This document shows, piece by piece, positions 41,983 to 53,085 of a stretch of DNA of 64,000 nt (within the stretch, counting starts at the first letter, position 1; each line of letters opens with the position of its first letter). The translations under genes were made by a program, and so were the position numbers. The notes beneath the pieces are model-generated. The model saw nothing but the letters and a program-made list of their open reading frames with translations. It ran no database searches and was not told the origin of the DNA. The stretch is taken from the NCBI RefSeq assembly GCF_900631615.1, contig NZ_LR131273.1:124001-188000 (forward strand), written 5' to 3'. Origin of the DNA: Tsukamurella paurometabola. Lineage in GTDB: Bacteria; Actinomycetota; Actinomycetes; Mycobacteriales; Mycobacteriaceae.

Positions 41983-43142
41983 GTCCAGGCCGCGACGACC
42001 ACGCCCGAGGCGAGGCCGCCGCCGGCCCCGGCCACGGCGATGAGCACGTCGATCCTGCCCTGCACGCGCGCCCGGACGGCCGGGTCGGTCCCGTCGACGA
42101 CGAGGGCGGTGCCGGCGACGAGGCCGATGTTCCAGCCGACGCCGAGCAGCACCAGCGCGACGATGTTGACCGCGAGCGACTCCCCCGGGACGAGGGCGGA
42201 GACCAGCCCCGCGGCGGCGAGCACGGTGCCCGAGGCCACGACCATCGGGACGCGACCGATCCGGTCGACCAGCAGGCCGGTGATCGGCGAAGGCAGGTAC
42301 ATGCCCGCGATGTGGAGGCCGATCACCATGCCGACGGCGCCGAGGCCGTGGGAGTTCGCCGCCATGTGCACCGGCGTCATCGTCATCACCGCGACCATCG
42401 CGATCTGGGTCACGACCATGACCGCGGCCCCGAGGAGCGCGGCGGGACGCACCGTTCCGGCCGATTCCCCCGCGCCCGCCCCGGGGACGGCGCCGAGCTC
42501 GCGGGCGAGGAGGAACGGATCCGGCCGCAGGAGCACGAGCAGCACGACGCCGGCGGCGGCGTAGGCGACGCCGGCGAGGAGGAACGGACCGGCCAGGGCG
42601 GGCAGGCCCAGGGCGCGGGCGAGCGAGCCGAGCGGCGTCACGAGGTTCGGCCCCGCGACGGCGCCCAGCGTGGTGGAGACGAGCGCGAGGCTCACCGCCG
42701 TCGCCCGCCGTGCGGGTTCCGCGAGATCCGTTCCGGCGTAGCGCGCCTGCAGGTTCGTCGCGGTCCCGGCACCGTAGAGCACGAAGGAGGCGAAGAGCAG
42801 CGGCACGTTGCCGATCCCCGCGGCCAGGACGACGCCGCCGGCTCCGACGGCGCCGGCCGCGAACCCCGACGCGAGCCCGAGCCGGCGCCCGGAGCGCTGA
42901 CTGATCCGCCCGACGAGGTAGGCCGCCCCCGCGGAACCGAAGGTGAACACGGCGACCGGGAGGCCGGAGAGGGCCTCGGAGCCGAGCATCTCCTGCGCGA
43001 GGAGTGCGCCGACGGTGACGCCGGCCGCCAGCCCGGCCCCGCCGAGCACCTGGGCGATCATGACCACGGCGAGGGTGCGGCGCTGCACCCGGCGGACCCG
43101 GTCCCGGGTCGAGACGGCTTCGATCTCGGTGTCCACGCTCAT
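41898..43142 (-). CDS. MFS transporter
   Basis: A 414-residue 12-segment transporter. MFS motif A-like loops are seen at AAYLVGRISQRSGRRLGLAS and GLLVDRIGRVPMVVASGTVL. Start ATG 43142 has AAGGGA 6 nt upstream; a TTG at 43157 would be less suited. The substrate is unknown. It is divergent from a GntR-family gene with direct repeats in between. The 3' end overlaps the LysR gene. Confidence 0.88.
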   Translation of the reverse strand: MSVDTEIEAVSTRDRVRRVQRRTLAVVMIAQVLGGAGLAAGVTVGALLAQEMLGSEALSGLPVAVFTFGSAGAAYLVGRISQRSGRRLGLASGFAAGAVGAGGVVLAAGIGNVPLLFASFVLYGAGTATNLQARYAGTDLAEPARRATAVSLALVSTTLGAVAGPNLVTPLGSLARALGLPALAGPFLLAGVAYAAAGVVLLVLLRPDPFLLARELGAVPGAGAGESAGTVRPAALLGAAVMVVTQIAMVAVMTMTPVHMAANSHGLGAVGMVIGLHIAGMYLPSPITGLLVDRIGRVPMVVASGTVLAAAGLVSALVPGESLAVNIVALVLLGVGWNIGLVAGTALVVDGTDPAVRARVQGRIDVLIAVAGAGGGLASGVVVAAWTYPALGLGVAALTAVALAAAVARWRPAG

Positions 43143-43158
43143 ATCGCATCCCTTCAAC

Positions 43159-43179
43159 TTGTATCCCAGTTGTATCCCA
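43159..43179. promoter_or_regulatory. Direct repeats between the MFS and GntR genes
   Basis: TTGTATCCCA occurs at 43159-43168 and 43170-43179, an 11-bp period (one helical turn). It is placed 16-37 bp before the MFS start and is a candidate operator of the GntR protein or duplicated promoter element. Confidence 0.5.
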
Positions 43180-43234
43180 ATGGTCCGGGTACTGTCCAGG
43201 GGTCCGATGCCGTCCCCGGAGGAAGGAGCGCGTC

Positions 43235-43885
43235 ATGCCCGCAGCCGACGGCGCCCCGACCGCCGCCGAGCGCGCGCACGCCCACATCCGCGACGCCATC
43301 GTCGGCGGCGGCCTGGAGCCGGGCGCCATGCTCAGCGAGAACGCCCTGGCCGCCGAGCTCTCGATGAGCCGCACCCCCGTGCGCGCCGCGCTCGCCCGAC
43401 TGCAGGAGGAGGGCTGGGTCCGCATCTACGCCCAGCGCGGTGCGCAGGTACAGGGCCTCTCCCCCCGGGAGATCCGCGAGTCCGCCCAGTTGCGCCTGGC
43501 CCTCGAATCCGCGGGCGTCTTCCACTCGACCGAGGCCGCGCGCCGCGACCTCGACGAGCGCATGCGCCCCAACCTCGCCGCACAGGAGCGCGCGCTGCGC
43601 GCCGGCGACTTCCCCGCCTTCGCGGAGGCCGCGATGGCCTTCCACAACGCCTTCGTCGACCTGGCCGGCAATGACCTGATGTCGGCGACCTACGCGCGCC
43701 TGCGGGACCGGCAGCGGTTCTCGCTGACGCACCACGCGGGCCGGATCATCGGCGACGCCGACCAGACGATCGCCGACCACCGCGCCGTCCTCGCCGCCGC
43801 GGTCGCCGGCGACACCATCGAGTTCACGCGCCTCCTCGACGCCCACCAGCGCGACAGCTACGGCACCGGCGGCCCGCACCTGTGA
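43235..43885 (+). CDS. GntR-family (FadR subfamily) regulator
   Basis: A 216-residue regulator. The winged HTH reads ERAHAHIRDAIVGGGLEPGA, LSENALAAELSMSRTPVRAA, LARLQEEGWVRIYAQRGAQV. The FCD effector domain has the metal-site pattern with Asp/His residues (FHNAFVDLAGN, LTHHAGRI, IADHRAVLAA). GGAGGAAGGAG precedes ATG 43235. Likely controls the divergent MFS gene. Confidence 0.9.
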   Translation: MPAADGAPTAAERAHAHIRDAIVGGGLEPGAMLSENALAAELSMSRTPVRAALARLQEEGWVRIYAQRGAQVQGLSPREIRESAQLRLALESAGVFHSTEAARRDLDERMRPNLAAQERALRAGDFPAFAEAAMAFHNAFVDLAGNDLMSATYARLRDRQRFSLTHHAGRIIGDADQTIADHRAVLAAAVAGDTIEFTRLLDAHQRDSYGTGGPHL

Positions 43886-43937
43886 CGCCCGGCCGGGCCT
43901 CCCCGGCCCGGCGCCGCCCGGCGGCTAGACTCCCCGG

Positions 43938-45983
43938 GTGAGCGAACCGCCGATCGTGCCGAAACTGCTGGACACCGCGGTCACCGCGCTCGGCGGCAGC
44001 AAGCGCGAGGGCCAGGTGCGGATGGCCGCCGCGGTCGCGCACTCCCTCGACACCGGCGAACACCTGGCCGTGCAGGCCGGCACCGGCACCGGCAAATCGC
44101 TCGCCTACCTCGTGCCCGCGATCCGGCACGCCGTGACCTCCGGCAAGACCGTCGTCGTCAGCACCGCGACCATCGCACTGCAGCAGCAGCTCGTGGACCG
44201 CGACCTGCCCCGGCTGGCCACGGCGCTGAAGAAGGACCTCGGCCGCGAGCCGGAGTTCGCGATCCTCAAGGGACGCGGGAACTACCTGTGCCTCAACAAG
44301 TTGCACAGCTCGGTCGCCTCCGAGCCCGACAGCGAGGAGCTCTTCGACCCGTTCGCCGCCTCGCGCCTCGGTCGCGAGATGAAGCGGCTGCGGGAATGGA
44401 GCAGCGACACCGAGACCGGCGACCGCGACGAGCTCACGCCCGCCGTCGGCGACCAGTCCTGGCGCCTCGTGAGCGTCGGCGCCCGGGAGTGCCTCGGCGC
44501 CACCAACTGCACCTACGGCCAGGACTGCTTCGCCGAGGCCGCGCGCAAGCGCACCGGCCAGGTCGACGTGGTGGTGACGAACCACGCACTCCTCGCGATC
44601 GACGCCATGACCGAGGTCAAGGTGCTGCCCGAGCACGACGCCGTCATCGTCGACGAGGCGCACGAGCTGGTGGACCGGGTGACCTCGGTCGCCACCGCCG
44701 AGCTCACGGGGGCGACCGTGGCGGCCGCGGCCCGCCGCGCCGGCAAGCTCGTCGAGGAGGAGATCGCCGATGCGCTCGTCGCCGCGTCGGAGGGCCTGAC
44801 CCGCCTGCTCGACGACTCCGGGACGCGGCGCTGGCTCGGCCTGCCCGACGGTGCCGGCCCCGCCCTGGCCGCCGTCCGCGACGCGGCCTGGGCGACGCGC
44901 ACCGCCGTCGGCCCGGCCCGCGGCGCCAACCTCGACTCCGACGCCGCGGCGGCGCGCAGCGCGGCGCTCACCGCCCTCGACGACGTGCACGACACCGCGG
45001 TCCGGGTGCTCACCGCCTTCGACGAGCCGGACGAGGCCAAGCGCCGCGACGTGGTGTGGACCTCCGACGTCCCGACCCGCGGCGGCGGCTTCCGCCGGAC
45101 GCTGTACGTCGCGCCCCTGTCCGTCGGCGGCCTGCTGCGCACGCGCCTGTTCGGCGAGTCGACGGTCGTCCTCACCTCCGCGACGCTCGCGGTGGGCGGC
45201 GCCTTCGACACCGTCGCCGGGTCGTGGGGCCTGCCCCGCGCGGGAGGCGACGCACCGTCGCCCGAACCCGACCGGGATCCCGCGCTCGCGAGCGGCAAGA
45301 AGCCGGACGCGACGCTGGAGTGGAGCCACCTCGACGTCGGCTCGCCCTTCGACTACGCCCGGTCCGGCATCCTGTACGTCGCGACGAAGCTGCCGCCGCC
45401 CGGGCGCGACGGCACCGCGCCGGCGATCCTCGACGAGATCGAGACCCTGCTCACCGCGGCCGGCGGCCGCACCCTGGGACTGTTCAGCTCCATCCGCGCG
45501 GCGAAGGCCGCCGCGGAGGCCCTCCGCGAGCGCGTGGACACGCCCGTCCTGTGCCAGGGCGAGGGGAACACCGGCCAGCTCGTACGGGACTTCGCGGCCG
45601 ACCCCGCCACCTCGTTGTTCGGCACGCTCAGCCTGTGGCAGGGCGTCGACGTGCCGGGGCCGTCGCTCTCGCTCGTGCTCATCGACCGCATCCCGTTCCC
45701 CCGCCCGGACGACCCGCTGCTGACCGCCCGGCAGCGCGCCGTCGAATCGCGCGGCGGCAACGGCTTCATGGCCGTCGCGGCCACGCACGCCGCGCTGCTG
45801 CTCGCGCAGGGCGTGGGCCGGCTGCTGCGGTCCACCGAGGACAAGGGGGTGGTCGCGGTGCTCGACTCGCGGCTCGCGACGGCCCGCTACGGCGGCTTCC
45901 TCCGCGCCTCCCTGCCCCCGTTCTGGGAGACCGCGAACCGCGATACCGCGGTCGCGGCGCTCCAGCGACTGGCCCGGTCCTGA
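43938..45983 (+). CDS. dinG: DinG-family ATP-dependent DNA helicase
   Basis: A superfamily 2, XPD-like 5'-3' helicase for damaged or structured DNA. 681 residues. Walker A is [17 protein letters not shown] (about 47-63). The iron-sulfur cluster cysteines are in NYLCLNKL and [18 protein letters not shown] is in [14 protein letters not shown]. The C-terminal motifs [35 protein letters not shown] and [20 protein letters not shown] are present. Start GTG 43938 lies 6 nt after TAGACT, consistent with a leaderless transcript. Homologue of Rv1329c. Confidence 0.95.
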   Translation: MSEPPIVPKLLDTAVTALGGSKREGQVRMAAAVAHSLDTGEHLAVQAGTGTGKSLAYLVPAIRHAVTSGKTVVVSTATIALQQQLVDRDLPRLATALKKDLGREPEFAILKGRGNYLCLNKLHSSVASEPDSEELFDPFAASRLGREMKRLREWSSDTETGDRDELTPAVGDQSWRLVSVGARECLGATNCTYGQDCFAEAARKRTGQVDVVVTNHALLAIDAMTEVKVLPEHDAVIVDEAHELVDRVTSVATAELTGATVAAAARRAGKLVEEEIADALVAASEGLTRLLDDSGTRRWLGLPDGAGPALAAVRDAAWATRTAVGPARGANLDSDAAAARSAALTALDDVHDTAVRVLTAFDEPDEAKRRDVVWTSDVPTRGGGFRRTLYVAPLSVGGLLRTRLFGESTVVLTSATLAVGGAFDTVAGSWGLPRAGGDAPSPEPDRDPALASGKKPDATLEWSHLDVGSPFDYARSGILYVATKLPPPGRDGTAPAILDEIETLLTAAGGRTLGLFSSIRAAKAAAEALRERVDTPVLCQGEGNTGQLVRDFAADPATSLFGTLSLWQGVDVPGPSLSLVLIDRIPFPRPDDPLLTARQRAVESRGGNGFMAVAATHAALLLAQGVGRLLRSTEDKGVVAVLDSRLATARYGGFLRASLPPFWETANRDTAVAALQRLARS

Positions 45984-46099
45984 CCGATCCGGACCCGTCC
46001 GGGCACAACCGGAAAGGCCCGCAGGAAGCCCATCGCGGCGGCCCGCGCGAGCCGGGAGTACGCGCCCGCAACCCGGCCGCTTCGACTACCGTTGACCCC

Positions 46100-48100
46100 G
46101 TGACAGGGCGCATCGGCATCGACGACATCGAACCCGTGGTGTCGGGCGGGCAATACCCGGGCAAGGCGGTCGTCGGCGAGGTGGTGCCGGTGTCCGCGAC
46201 CGTCTGGCGCGAGGGGCACGACGCCGTCGCGGCGTCTGTCGTCGTCACCGGGCCCGACGGCACGAGCACCTACATCCGGATGTCGCCCGCGGCGGAACCC
46301 GACCGGTTCCACGCCGTGTTCCGTCCCGATCTCACCGGCTACTGGTCGCTGCGCATCGAGGGCTGGTCGGACCCCGCCACCACGTGGCGCAGCGCGGTGC
46401 AGAAGAAGCTCGCCGCCGGGCAGGGGCCCGCGGAGCTGGCGAACGACCTGGAGTTGGGGGCGCGCCTGCTCGAGCGTGCCGCCGCCGGGGTACCCGACGG
46501 TGACCGCGGCACGGTCCTCGCCGCGTCCGCCGCGCTCCGCGACGCCGACCGCAGCCTCGTCGAACGCACCGGCGCCGCACTGCATCCCGACATCACCCGG
46601 CTGCTGCAGCAGTACCCCGTGCGCGAGCTCGTCACCAAGTCCCGCACCTACCGGATCTGGGTCGACCGCACGCGCGCCCTGTTCGGTTCCTGGTACGAGC
46701 TCTTCCCCCGCTCCACCGGCGGCCGGGACGCCGAGGGCAGGCCCGTGCACGGCACGTTCCACACCGCCGCCGAGGAGCTGCCCCGGATCGCGGAGATGGG
46801 ATTCGACATCGTCTACCTCCCGCCGGTCCACCCCATCGGCAAGGTGAACCGCAAGGGCCGCAACAACACCCTCACGCCCGAGGAACACGACGTCGGCGTG
46901 CCGTGGGCGATCGGCTCCGACGAGGGCGGGCACGACGCGATCCACCCCGCCCTCGGGACGCTCGAGGACTTCGACCACTTCGTGCAGCGCACGCGCGACC
47001 TGGGCATGGAGGTGGCGCTCGACCTGGCCTTCCAGGCCGCGCCGGACCACCCCTGGGCCAGGGAGCACCCCGAGTGGTTCACGGTGCTGCCCGACGGCAC
47101 CATCGCGTACGCGGAGAACCCGCCGAAGAAGTACCAGGACATCTACCCGATCAACTTCGACGAGGACCGGGTGGGCATCTACCGGGAGCTGCTGCGCGTC
47201 ACCCTGTTCTGGGTGCAGCGCGGCATCGAGGTGTTCCGGGTGGACAACCCGCACACCAAGCCGCCGGACTTCTGGCACTGGTTGATCGCCGAGGTCAAGA
47301 AGGTCAACCCGAACGTCCTGTTCCTCGCCGAGGCGTTCACCCGCCCGGCGCGGATGTACGGGCTCGCCAAGCTCGGCTTCACGCAGAGCTACACGTACTT
47401 CACCTGGCGCACCGCGAAGTGGGAGCTCGAGGAGTTCGCGCGGGAACACGCGGCCCAGGCCGACGTGTGCCGGCCGAACCTGTGGGTGAACACGCCGGAC
47501 ATCCTGCACGAGAGCCTGCAGCACGGCGGGCCGGGGATGTTCGCGATCCGGGCCGCGCTCGCGGGCACCCTCTCCCCCAGCTGGGGCATGTACTCGGGGT
47601 ACGAACTGTACGAGCACGTCGCGGTCCGCCCGGGGAGCGAGGAGTACCTCGACTCCGAGAAGTACGAGCTGCGCCCCCGCGACTACAAGGCGGCGCAGAG
47701 CCGCGGCGAGTCCCTGGAGCCGTGGATCACCCGGCTCAACGAGATCCGCCGCCGTCACCCCGCGCTGCAGCAGTTGCGGAACCTGCACTTCCACGCGGTG
47801 GACAACGACGCCCTGATCGCCTACAGCAAGCACGACGCGACCACGGGTGACGTGATCCTCGTCGTGGTGAACCTCAACCCCTTCGGGGCCGAATCCGGCA
47901 CCGTGTGGCTGGACCTCCCGGCCCTCGGCCGGGACTGGCACGAGCACTTCCCGGTGCGCGACGAGGTCTCCGGCGAGGTGTACCACTGGGGGCAGGCCAA
48001 CTTCGTCCGGCTCGAACCCTGGCGCAACGTGGCGCACATCCTCGTCCTCCCGCAACTCGACCCGCAGCAGCGCCGGGAACTGTCCTACCGGGAGCCCTAG
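46100..48100 (+). CDS. glgE: Maltose-1-phosphate alpha-1,4-maltosyltransferase
   Basis: Extends alpha-1,4-glucan with maltose 1-phosphate (GlgE pathway from trehalose). 666 residues of glycoside hydrolase family 13. N-terminal domain [20 protein letters not shown]; barrel motifs [20 protein letters not shown], nucleophile Asp in [18 protein letters not shown], acid/base Glu in [20 protein letters not shown], and [20 protein letters not shown]. Start GTG 46100 is 7 nt after TACCGT, consistent with a leaderless mRNA. The gene is followed by glgB after 42 nt. Confidence 0.95.
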   Translation: MTGRIGIDDIEPVVSGGQYPGKAVVGEVVPVSATVWREGHDAVAASVVVTGPDGTSTYIRMSPAAEPDRFHAVFRPDLTGYWSLRIEGWSDPATTWRSAVQKKLAAGQGPAELANDLELGARLLERAAAGVPDGDRGTVLAASAALRDADRSLVERTGAALHPDITRLLQQYPVRELVTKSRTYRIWVDRTRALFGSWYELFPRSTGGRDAEGRPVHGTFHTAAEELPRIAEMGFDIVYLPPVHPIGKVNRKGRNNTLTPEEHDVGVPWAIGSDEGGHDAIHPALGTLEDFDHFVQRTRDLGMEVALDLAFQAAPDHPWAREHPEWFTVLPDGTIAYAENPPKKYQDIYPINFDEDRVGIYRELLRVTLFWVQRGIEVFRVDNPHTKPPDFWHWLIAEVKKVNPNVLFLAEAFTRPARMYGLAKLGFTQSYTYFTWRTAKWELEEFAREHAAQADVCRPNLWVNTPDILHESLQHGGPGMFAIRAALAGTLSPSWGMYSGYELYEHVAVRPGSEEYLDSEKYELRPRDYKAAQSRGESLEPWITRLNEIRRRHPALQQLRNLHFHAVDNDALIAYSKHDATTGDVILVVVNLNPFGAESGTVWLDLPALGRDWHEHFPVRDEVSGEVYHWGQANFVRLEPWRNVAHILVLPQLDPQQRRELSYREP

Positions 48101-48142
48101 CGGCGCCACCGCCCTGCCCACTGCTGAGGAAGGCCCCACGCC

Positions 48143-50338
48143 ATGACCGAGAACCCCGCCGCCGCAGCGGCCGTCGACCCCGACATCGCCGCTCGGCTGC
48201 TGTCCGGCGCCTACCACGACCCGCATGCGATCCTGGGCGCGCACCCCACCCCTCGGGGCACGGTGCTGCGGGCGCTCAAGCCGGGCGCCACCGCGGTCGC
48301 CGCGGTCATCGGCGGCGTGAGCTACCCACTGGCGCAGCTGCAGGGTGCGTTGTGGGGCACCGAGGTTCCGATCACCGATCTCATCGACTACCGGTACGAG
48401 GTGCTCTACCCCGCGGGCAGCACCGTCGTCGCCGACGGCTACCGCTTCCTCCCGACGATCGGCGAACTCGACCAGCACCTGATCTCGGAAGGCCGGCACG
48501 AGCGGCTGTGGGACGTGCTCGGTGCGCACCTGCGCAGCTACACCACGCCCGACGGTGAGGTCACGGGCACGTCCTTCGCGGTGTGGGCGCCGAACGCCCG
48601 CGGCGTCACCGTGATCGGCGACTTCGAGTACTGGTCGGGCGAGTCCTACCCCATGCGCACGCTGGGTTCCTCGGGCGTGTGGGAGGTCTTCGTCCCCGGC
48701 GTGGGCGACGGCGCGGCCTACAAGTTCCGGATCTTCACCGAGGGCGGCGGCACCGTCGAGAAGGCCGACCCGATGGCGCGGCGCACCGAGGTGCCCCCGG
48801 CCACCGCGTCGATCGTCACCCACAGCACCCACGAATGGCGCGACGCCGCGTGGATCGCCGAGCGGGCCAAGCAGATCCCCACCGACCGGCCGATGAGCAC
48901 CTACGAGGTGCACCTCGGCTCCTGGCGGCAGGGGCTGAGCTACCTCGACCTCGCGCACGAGCTGGCCGACTACGTGACCGAGACGGGATTCACGCACATC
49001 GAGCTGCTGCCGGTGGCCGAGCACCCGTTCGGCGGGTCCTGGGGCTACCAGGTCACCTCCTACTACGCCCCCACGTCTCGGTTCGGCACCCCGGACGAGT
49101 TCCGCGAGTTCGTCGACGTCATGCACGCCCGCGGCATCGGCGTGATCATGGACTGGGTGCCCGCGCACTTCCCCAAGGACGCCTGGGCGCTCGCCCGGTT
49201 CGACGGCAAGCCGCTCTACGAGCACGGCGACCCGCAGCGCGGCGAGCAGCTGGACTGGGGCACCTACGTCTTCGACTTCGGCCGCCGCGAGGTGCGGAAC
49301 TTCCTGGTGGCCAACGCCCTGTACTGGTTCGACGAGTTCCACGTCGACGGGCTGCGCGTCGACGCGGTGGCCTCGATGCTGTACCTCGACTACTCGCGCC
49401 CCGAGGGCGGCTGGACGCCGAACGTCTACGGCGGCCGGGAGAACCTCGAGGCGGTGGAGTTCCTGCAGGAGATGAACGCCACCGTGCACAAGCTCTTCCC
49501 GGGTGTGGTGACCGTCGCCGAGGAGTCGACGAGCTGGCCGGGCGTCACCCGGCCGACGAATCTCGGCGGCCTCGGCTTCTCCATGAAGTGGAACATGGGC
49601 TGGATGCACGACACCCTGGGGTACCTGGGGCGCGACCAGGTGCACCGCAACTTCCACCATCACGAGATCACCTTCTCGCTGATGTACGCGTGGAGCGAGA
49701 ACTTCGTGCTCCCCATCAGCCACGACGAGGTGGTCCACGGCAAGGGCACGCTGTGGACGCGGATGCCGGGCGACGCGCACACCAAGGCGGCGGGCGTGCG
49801 CGCCCTGCTCGCCTACATGTGGGGCCACCCCGGTAAGCAGCTGCTGTTCATGGGCCAGGAGTTCGGCCAGGTCCGCGAGTGGTCCGAGGAACGGTCCCTC
49901 GACTGGGACAGCCTCGACGGCTGGGAGGGCGAGCTGCACGCCGGGATCCAGGCGCTGACGCGGGATCTCAACGCCGCCTACCGCTCGCACCCCGCGCTGT
50001 GGAGCCAGGACACCACCCCGTCCGGCTACGAGTGGGTGGACGCGAACGACTCGCAGAACAACGTGCTCAGCTTCCTGCGCTGGGGCAGCGACGGTTCGGT
50101 GGTGCTGTGCCTGTACAACTTCTCGGGGCAGACGCACGAGCGCTACCGGGTGGGCGTCCCGTTCGCCGGCTCCTGGCGCGAGATCCTCAACACCGACTCC
50201 ACGGACTACGAGGGCAGCGGCGCGGGCAACATGGGCGGCGTCACCGCGGAGCCGCGGTCGTGGCACGGGCGCGAGGCGTCCGCGGAGGTGGTGCTCGGCC
50301 CGAACTCCGCCGTCTGGCTCACCTTCGACGGGCAGTGA
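48143..50338 (+). CDS. glgB: 1,4-alpha-glucan branching enzyme
   Basis: Makes alpha-1,6 branches in the glucan formed by GlgE. 731 residues, as in M. tuberculosis. CBM48 domains ([20 protein letters not shown]) are followed by a GH13 barrel: [20 protein letters not shown], nucleophile Asp in [19 protein letters not shown], acid/base Glu in [17 protein letters not shown], and [24 protein letters not shown] precedes ATG 48143. Its stop shares a base with the next ATG. Confidence 0.97.
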   Translation: MTENPAAAAAVDPDIAARLLSGAYHDPHAILGAHPTPRGTVLRALKPGATAVAAVIGGVSYPLAQLQGALWGTEVPITDLIDYRYEVLYPAGSTVVADGYRFLPTIGELDQHLISEGRHERLWDVLGAHLRSYTTPDGEVTGTSFAVWAPNARGVTVIGDFEYWSGESYPMRTLGSSGVWEVFVPGVGDGAAYKFRIFTEGGGTVEKADPMARRTEVPPATASIVTHSTHEWRDAAWIAERAKQIPTDRPMSTYEVHLGSWRQGLSYLDLAHELADYVTETGFTHIELLPVAEHPFGGSWGYQVTSYYAPTSRFGTPDEFREFVDVMHARGIGVIMDWVPAHFPKDAWALARFDGKPLYEHGDPQRGEQLDWGTYVFDFGRREVRNFLVANALYWFDEFHVDGLRVDAVASMLYLDYSRPEGGWTPNVYGGRENLEAVEFLQEMNATVHKLFPGVVTVAEESTSWPGVTRPTNLGGLGFSMKWNMGWMHDTLGYLGRDQVHRNFHHHEITFSLMYAWSENFVLPISHDEVVHGKGTLWTRMPGDAHTKAAGVRALLAYMWGHPGKQLLFMGQEFGQVREWSEERSLDWDSLDGWEGELHAGIQALTRDLNAAYRSHPALWSQDTTPSGYEWVDANDSQNNVLSFLRWGSDGSVVLCLYNFSGQTHERYRVGVPFAGSWREILNTDSTDYEGSGAGNMGGVTAEPRSWHGREASAEVVLGPNSAVWLTFDGQ

Positions 50339-51078
50339 TGCGCGAGCTGGCGGCGGGCGTCTGGTTCGGCACCGGCACGCACGTGAACTTCCTCGCCCTC
50401 GTCGACGGTGCGGACGTCACCCTGATCGACGCGGGCTGGGCCGGGGACGTGGGGCGCGTCGAGGCGCAGTTGGCGTCGATCGGACGCCGCCCGCAGGACG
50501 TCCGCGCGATCCTGGTGACGCACGCCCACATCGACCACGTGGGCGGCGTCGCGAAGCTGCACGAGCGGTACGGCACCCCGGTCCTCGCCCACCCCGACGA
50601 GCTGGCCCACGCGCGGGGCGAGAAGCACGAGCAGGTCGCCCCCGTGGAGCTGCTCCCGATCGGGTGGCGACCCCGCACCTGGCGATGGATGGCCGACGTG
50701 GCCCGCGTCGGCGCCCTCGGGCACGTGGCGATGCCCTACGCGGAGCCGTTCCCGGTGCCGGCGGCGGACGCACCGCTGGACCTGCCCGGCGCCCCCGTTC
50801 CCGTGCTCTGCGCCGGCCACACGTCCGGGCACACCGCGTACCTGCTGCCGGGCGGGGTCGTCGCGACGGGCGACGCCCTGGTCACCGGCCACCCGCTCGC
50901 GGGTACGACGGGGCCGCAGCTGCTGCCCGGCTTCTTCAGCCACGACGTGCCCCGCACGCGAGCGACGCTCGACGCCATCGCCGCGCTGGACGCGGACCAG
51001 CTGGCCCCCGGCCACGGCGCGCCGTGGCGCGGGGACCCCGCCGAGGCCGTGGCGCGGGCGCGGGCTACCGACAGGTGA
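50338..51078 (+). CDS. Metallo-beta-lactamase-fold hydrolase
   Basis: A 246-residue hydrolase with the zinc motif THAHIDHVGG (about 61-70), GHTSGHTAYLL, GDALVTG, and LAPGHG (late His). Glyoxalase II or other thioesterase/lactonase activity cannot be told apart. ATG 50338 overlaps the glgB stop (TGATG), so it is translationally coupled to glycogen genes, though a metabolic link is unclear. Its 3' end overlaps a convergent lipoprotein gene by 14 bp. Confidence 0.88.
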   Translation: MRELAAGVWFGTGTHVNFLALVDGADVTLIDAGWAGDVGRVEAQLASIGRRPQDVRAILVTHAHIDHVGGVAKLHERYGTPVLAHPDELAHARGEKHEQVAPVELLPIGWRPRTWRWMADVARVGALGHVAMPYAEPFPVPAADAPLDLPGAPVPVLCAGHTSGHTAYLLPGGVVATGDALVTGHPLAGTTGPQLLPGFFSHDVPRTRATLDAIAALDADQLAPGHGAPWRGDPAEAVARARATDR

Positions 51079-51544
51079 CGACGATCTCGAACTGCTTCTT
51101 CACCAGGCCGGCCATCGGGTTCGTGACGTCCGCGCCCTGGGCCGTCCCCGTGATCGTGTAGCGGTCGCCGTCGACCTCGACGGTGGCCTCGCCGACGCCC
51201 GGACCGACGGCGAGGGCCTTGCCGTCCACGGTGAGCCCGACGGTCTCGACGGTGGGCGGGTCTCCGGCCTTGAGGGTCGCGCCGACGCCGCCGGACGTGC
51301 CACCGGCGCCGATCGCGAACCGGTCGCCCTGCTTCGTGCAGCCGACGTTGCTCAGGTCGACGCCGGTGAGGTCCTTGCCGTCGACCTTGACGACGGTCGC
51401 GGCGCCGGTGTGCGCCGACGCGGTGCCGGTCGCCGTGGCGGTCGTCGCCGTGGTGTCCGATCCCTGGTCGGATCCCCCGCCGCAGGCGGCGAGTCCGATC
51501 GCGGCGACGACCGCCGCCGGGGCGATGACGAGAGAGCGATGCAT
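51065..51544 (-). CDS. LpqH-like (19-kDa antigen family) lipoprotein, copy 1
   Basis: A 159-residue lipoprotein. The signal sequence ends in the lipobox LAAC (Cys at about 21), followed by a Gly/Ser/Thr/Ala linker. The C-terminal domain has VVKVDGKDLTG, NVGCTKQGDR, VEVDGDRYTITGTAQG and a final FEIVVTCR. Paired Cys and the ITGTA...TC ending are characteristic of the LpqH family of mycolate bacteria, which are surface lipoproteins of unclear function. A related lipoprotein is encoded at 53984-54493. Confidence 0.85.
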   Translation of the reverse strand: MHRSLVIAPAAVVAAIGLAACGGGSDQGSDTTATTATATGTASAHTGAATVVKVDGKDLTGVDLSNVGCTKQGDRFAIGAGGTSGGVGATLKAGDPPTVETVGLTVDGKALAVGPGVGEATVEVDGDRYTITGTAQGADVTNPMAGLVKKQFEIVVTCR

Positions 51545-51607
51545 TGCGGGCCTCCTCGGGCACGGAACCGGAATCGGGCGCTCCGCCCGAGAGGAGGAAA
51601 GCACACC

Positions 51608-52996
51608 TCAGTGTGCGATGGGCCGGAACTCGGAGTTCGCTTGCGGTTCCACACCGGAACCGATCCCCCACCGTGCGAGCAGCTCCTGCATGATCGGCAC
51701 CGCGGTGCTGGCGCCCGGCGAGGCGCCGAGCAGGCCCGCGATCGTGCCGTCCGCGCCGGTGACGAGCTCGGTGCCCTGCTGGAGCACGCCGATGCGGCGC
51801 CGGTCGGGGGTGACCAGTTGGGCGCGCTGGCCGGCGGCGACGAGTTCCCACTGCGCCGGGTCGGCGGCCGGGTAGAACCGCTGCAGCTGCGCGAACTTCG
51901 CCCGGCGGCTCGCCGCGAGCTGCGTGACGAGGTACTTCACCAGGCCCAGGTTCTGCAGGGCGGCCGCGGCGACGACGTGCAGGTTGCCCGGCCGCAGGGT
52001 GGTGAAGAAGTCGGTGAGCCGGCCGCGCTTGAGCAGCTTCGTACTGAAGGTCGCGTACGGGCCGAAGAGGAGGTGGTCGGCGCCGTCGACGTACCGGCGG
52101 TCCAGGTGCGGCACCGACATGGGCGGTGCCCCGATGTCGGCCTGCCCGTACACCTTCCCGTCGAGGCGGCGGGCGACGTCGGGATCCGAGCAGCGCAGGA
52201 AGGCGGCCCCGACCGGGAGCACGGCGTAGCCCCGCACCTCGGGCACGCGGGCGCTCTGCAGCAGGCGCAGGGCCTTCCCACCCGCGCCCACGAAGACGCG
52301 CCGGGCCCGGATCGTGAAGCGCCCGTCGGGCCCGCGGCCGCGGACGGTCCAGCCCGCGAACGTGCGGCGCAGGCGGGTGACCTCGTGGCCGAGGCGCACC
52401 TCGCCGCCGGCGTCCGTGAGTATCGTGGTGAGGCCGCGGGTCAGCGCCCCGAAATCGACATCGGTGCCGCCGGGATGGCGGGTCGCCGCCATGCGGCCCC
52501 ACATCGATTCGGGGCCGCGGCCCTCCATGACCAGCGGTGCCCACTCCCGGATCGTCTCCGGGTTCTCCGTGTACTCCATCGCCGCGAACTCGGGATGGGT
52601 GTGCAGCGTCTCGTAGCGCCGGCGCAGGTACGTCATGTCCCGCTCCCCGAAGACCACGTCCAGGTGCGGGGACGGATGCAGGAAGCCGCCGTCGAGGAGG
52701 CCGGCCGCGACGAGGCCGTCCCACCACGCGCGGGAGCGGCCGAACTGCTCGACCATCGCCAGGGGTTTGGTGGCGTCGGTGGGGTCGGGCATGTAGTTGA
52801 GCTCGCAGAAACCGGTGTGGCCGGTGCCCGCGTTGTTCCAGGGGCCGCTGCTCTCGGTGGCGAGCGCGTCGGCGCGCTCGAGCAGCAGGATCCGCCACTC
52901 GGGCCGCTCCTGCGCGAGCATCGCGCCGAGCGTCGCGGACATGATCCCGCCGCCGATCAGGACGACATCGGCGTCGAACGGGTGCTGGGTGACCAT
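51608..52996 (-). CDS. mqo: Malate:quinone oxidoreductase
   Basis: A membrane-associated FAD enzyme that oxidises malate to oxaloacetate and reduces quinone in the TCA cycle. 462 residues. FAD-binding start DADVVLIGGGIMSATLGAML, WNNAGTGHTGFCELNYMPD, SMWGRMAATRHPGGTDVDFG, RVFVGAGGKALRLLQSARVP and the ending LGASPGASTAVPIMQELLAR. GAGGAGGAT precedes ATG 52996. A LysR-type gene is divergent and probably regulates it. Confidence 0.96.
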   Translation of the reverse strand: MVTQHPFDADVVLIGGGIMSATLGAMLAQERPEWRILLLERADALATESSGPWNNAGTGHTGFCELNYMPDPTDATKPLAMVEQFGRSRAWWDGLVAAGLLDGGFLHPSPHLDVVFGERDMTYLRRRYETLHTHPEFAAMEYTENPETIREWAPLVMEGRGPESMWGRMAATRHPGGTDVDFGALTRGLTTILTDAGGEVRLGHEVTRLRRTFAGWTVRGRGPDGRFTIRARRVFVGAGGKALRLLQSARVPEVRGYAVLPVGAAFLRCSDPDVARRLDGKVYGQADIGAPPMSVPHLDRRYVDGADHLLFGPYATFSTKLLKRGRLTDFFTTLRPGNLHVVAAAALQNLGLVKYLVTQLAASRRAKFAQLQRFYPAADPAQWELVAAGQRAQLVTPDRRRIGVLQQGTELVTGADGTIAGLLGASPGASTAVPIMQELLARWGIGSGVEPQANSEFRPIAH

Positions 52997-53062
52997 CGGA
53001 TCCTCCTCGTAGCCGGGTTCGGATCCAGCATCGACCGCGCGCCACTCATCCGTCCAATGACG

Positions 53063-53075
53063 TATCGCAGCGTTA
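53063..53075. promoter_or_regulatory. Possible LysR box between mqo and lysR
   Basis: TATCGCAGCGTTA has the T-N11-A form within ATGACG...TTATCAT, 10 nt before the LysR start. The arms are imperfect, so support is weak. Confidence 0.35.
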
Positions 53076-53085
53076 TCATCCGAAT

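Noticed and set aside
44288-46099. A 1,270-residue GlgE with a 604-residue N-terminal extension
   Set aside because: The extension is the +2 shadow of dinG. GlgE homology starts just after the GTG at 46100.
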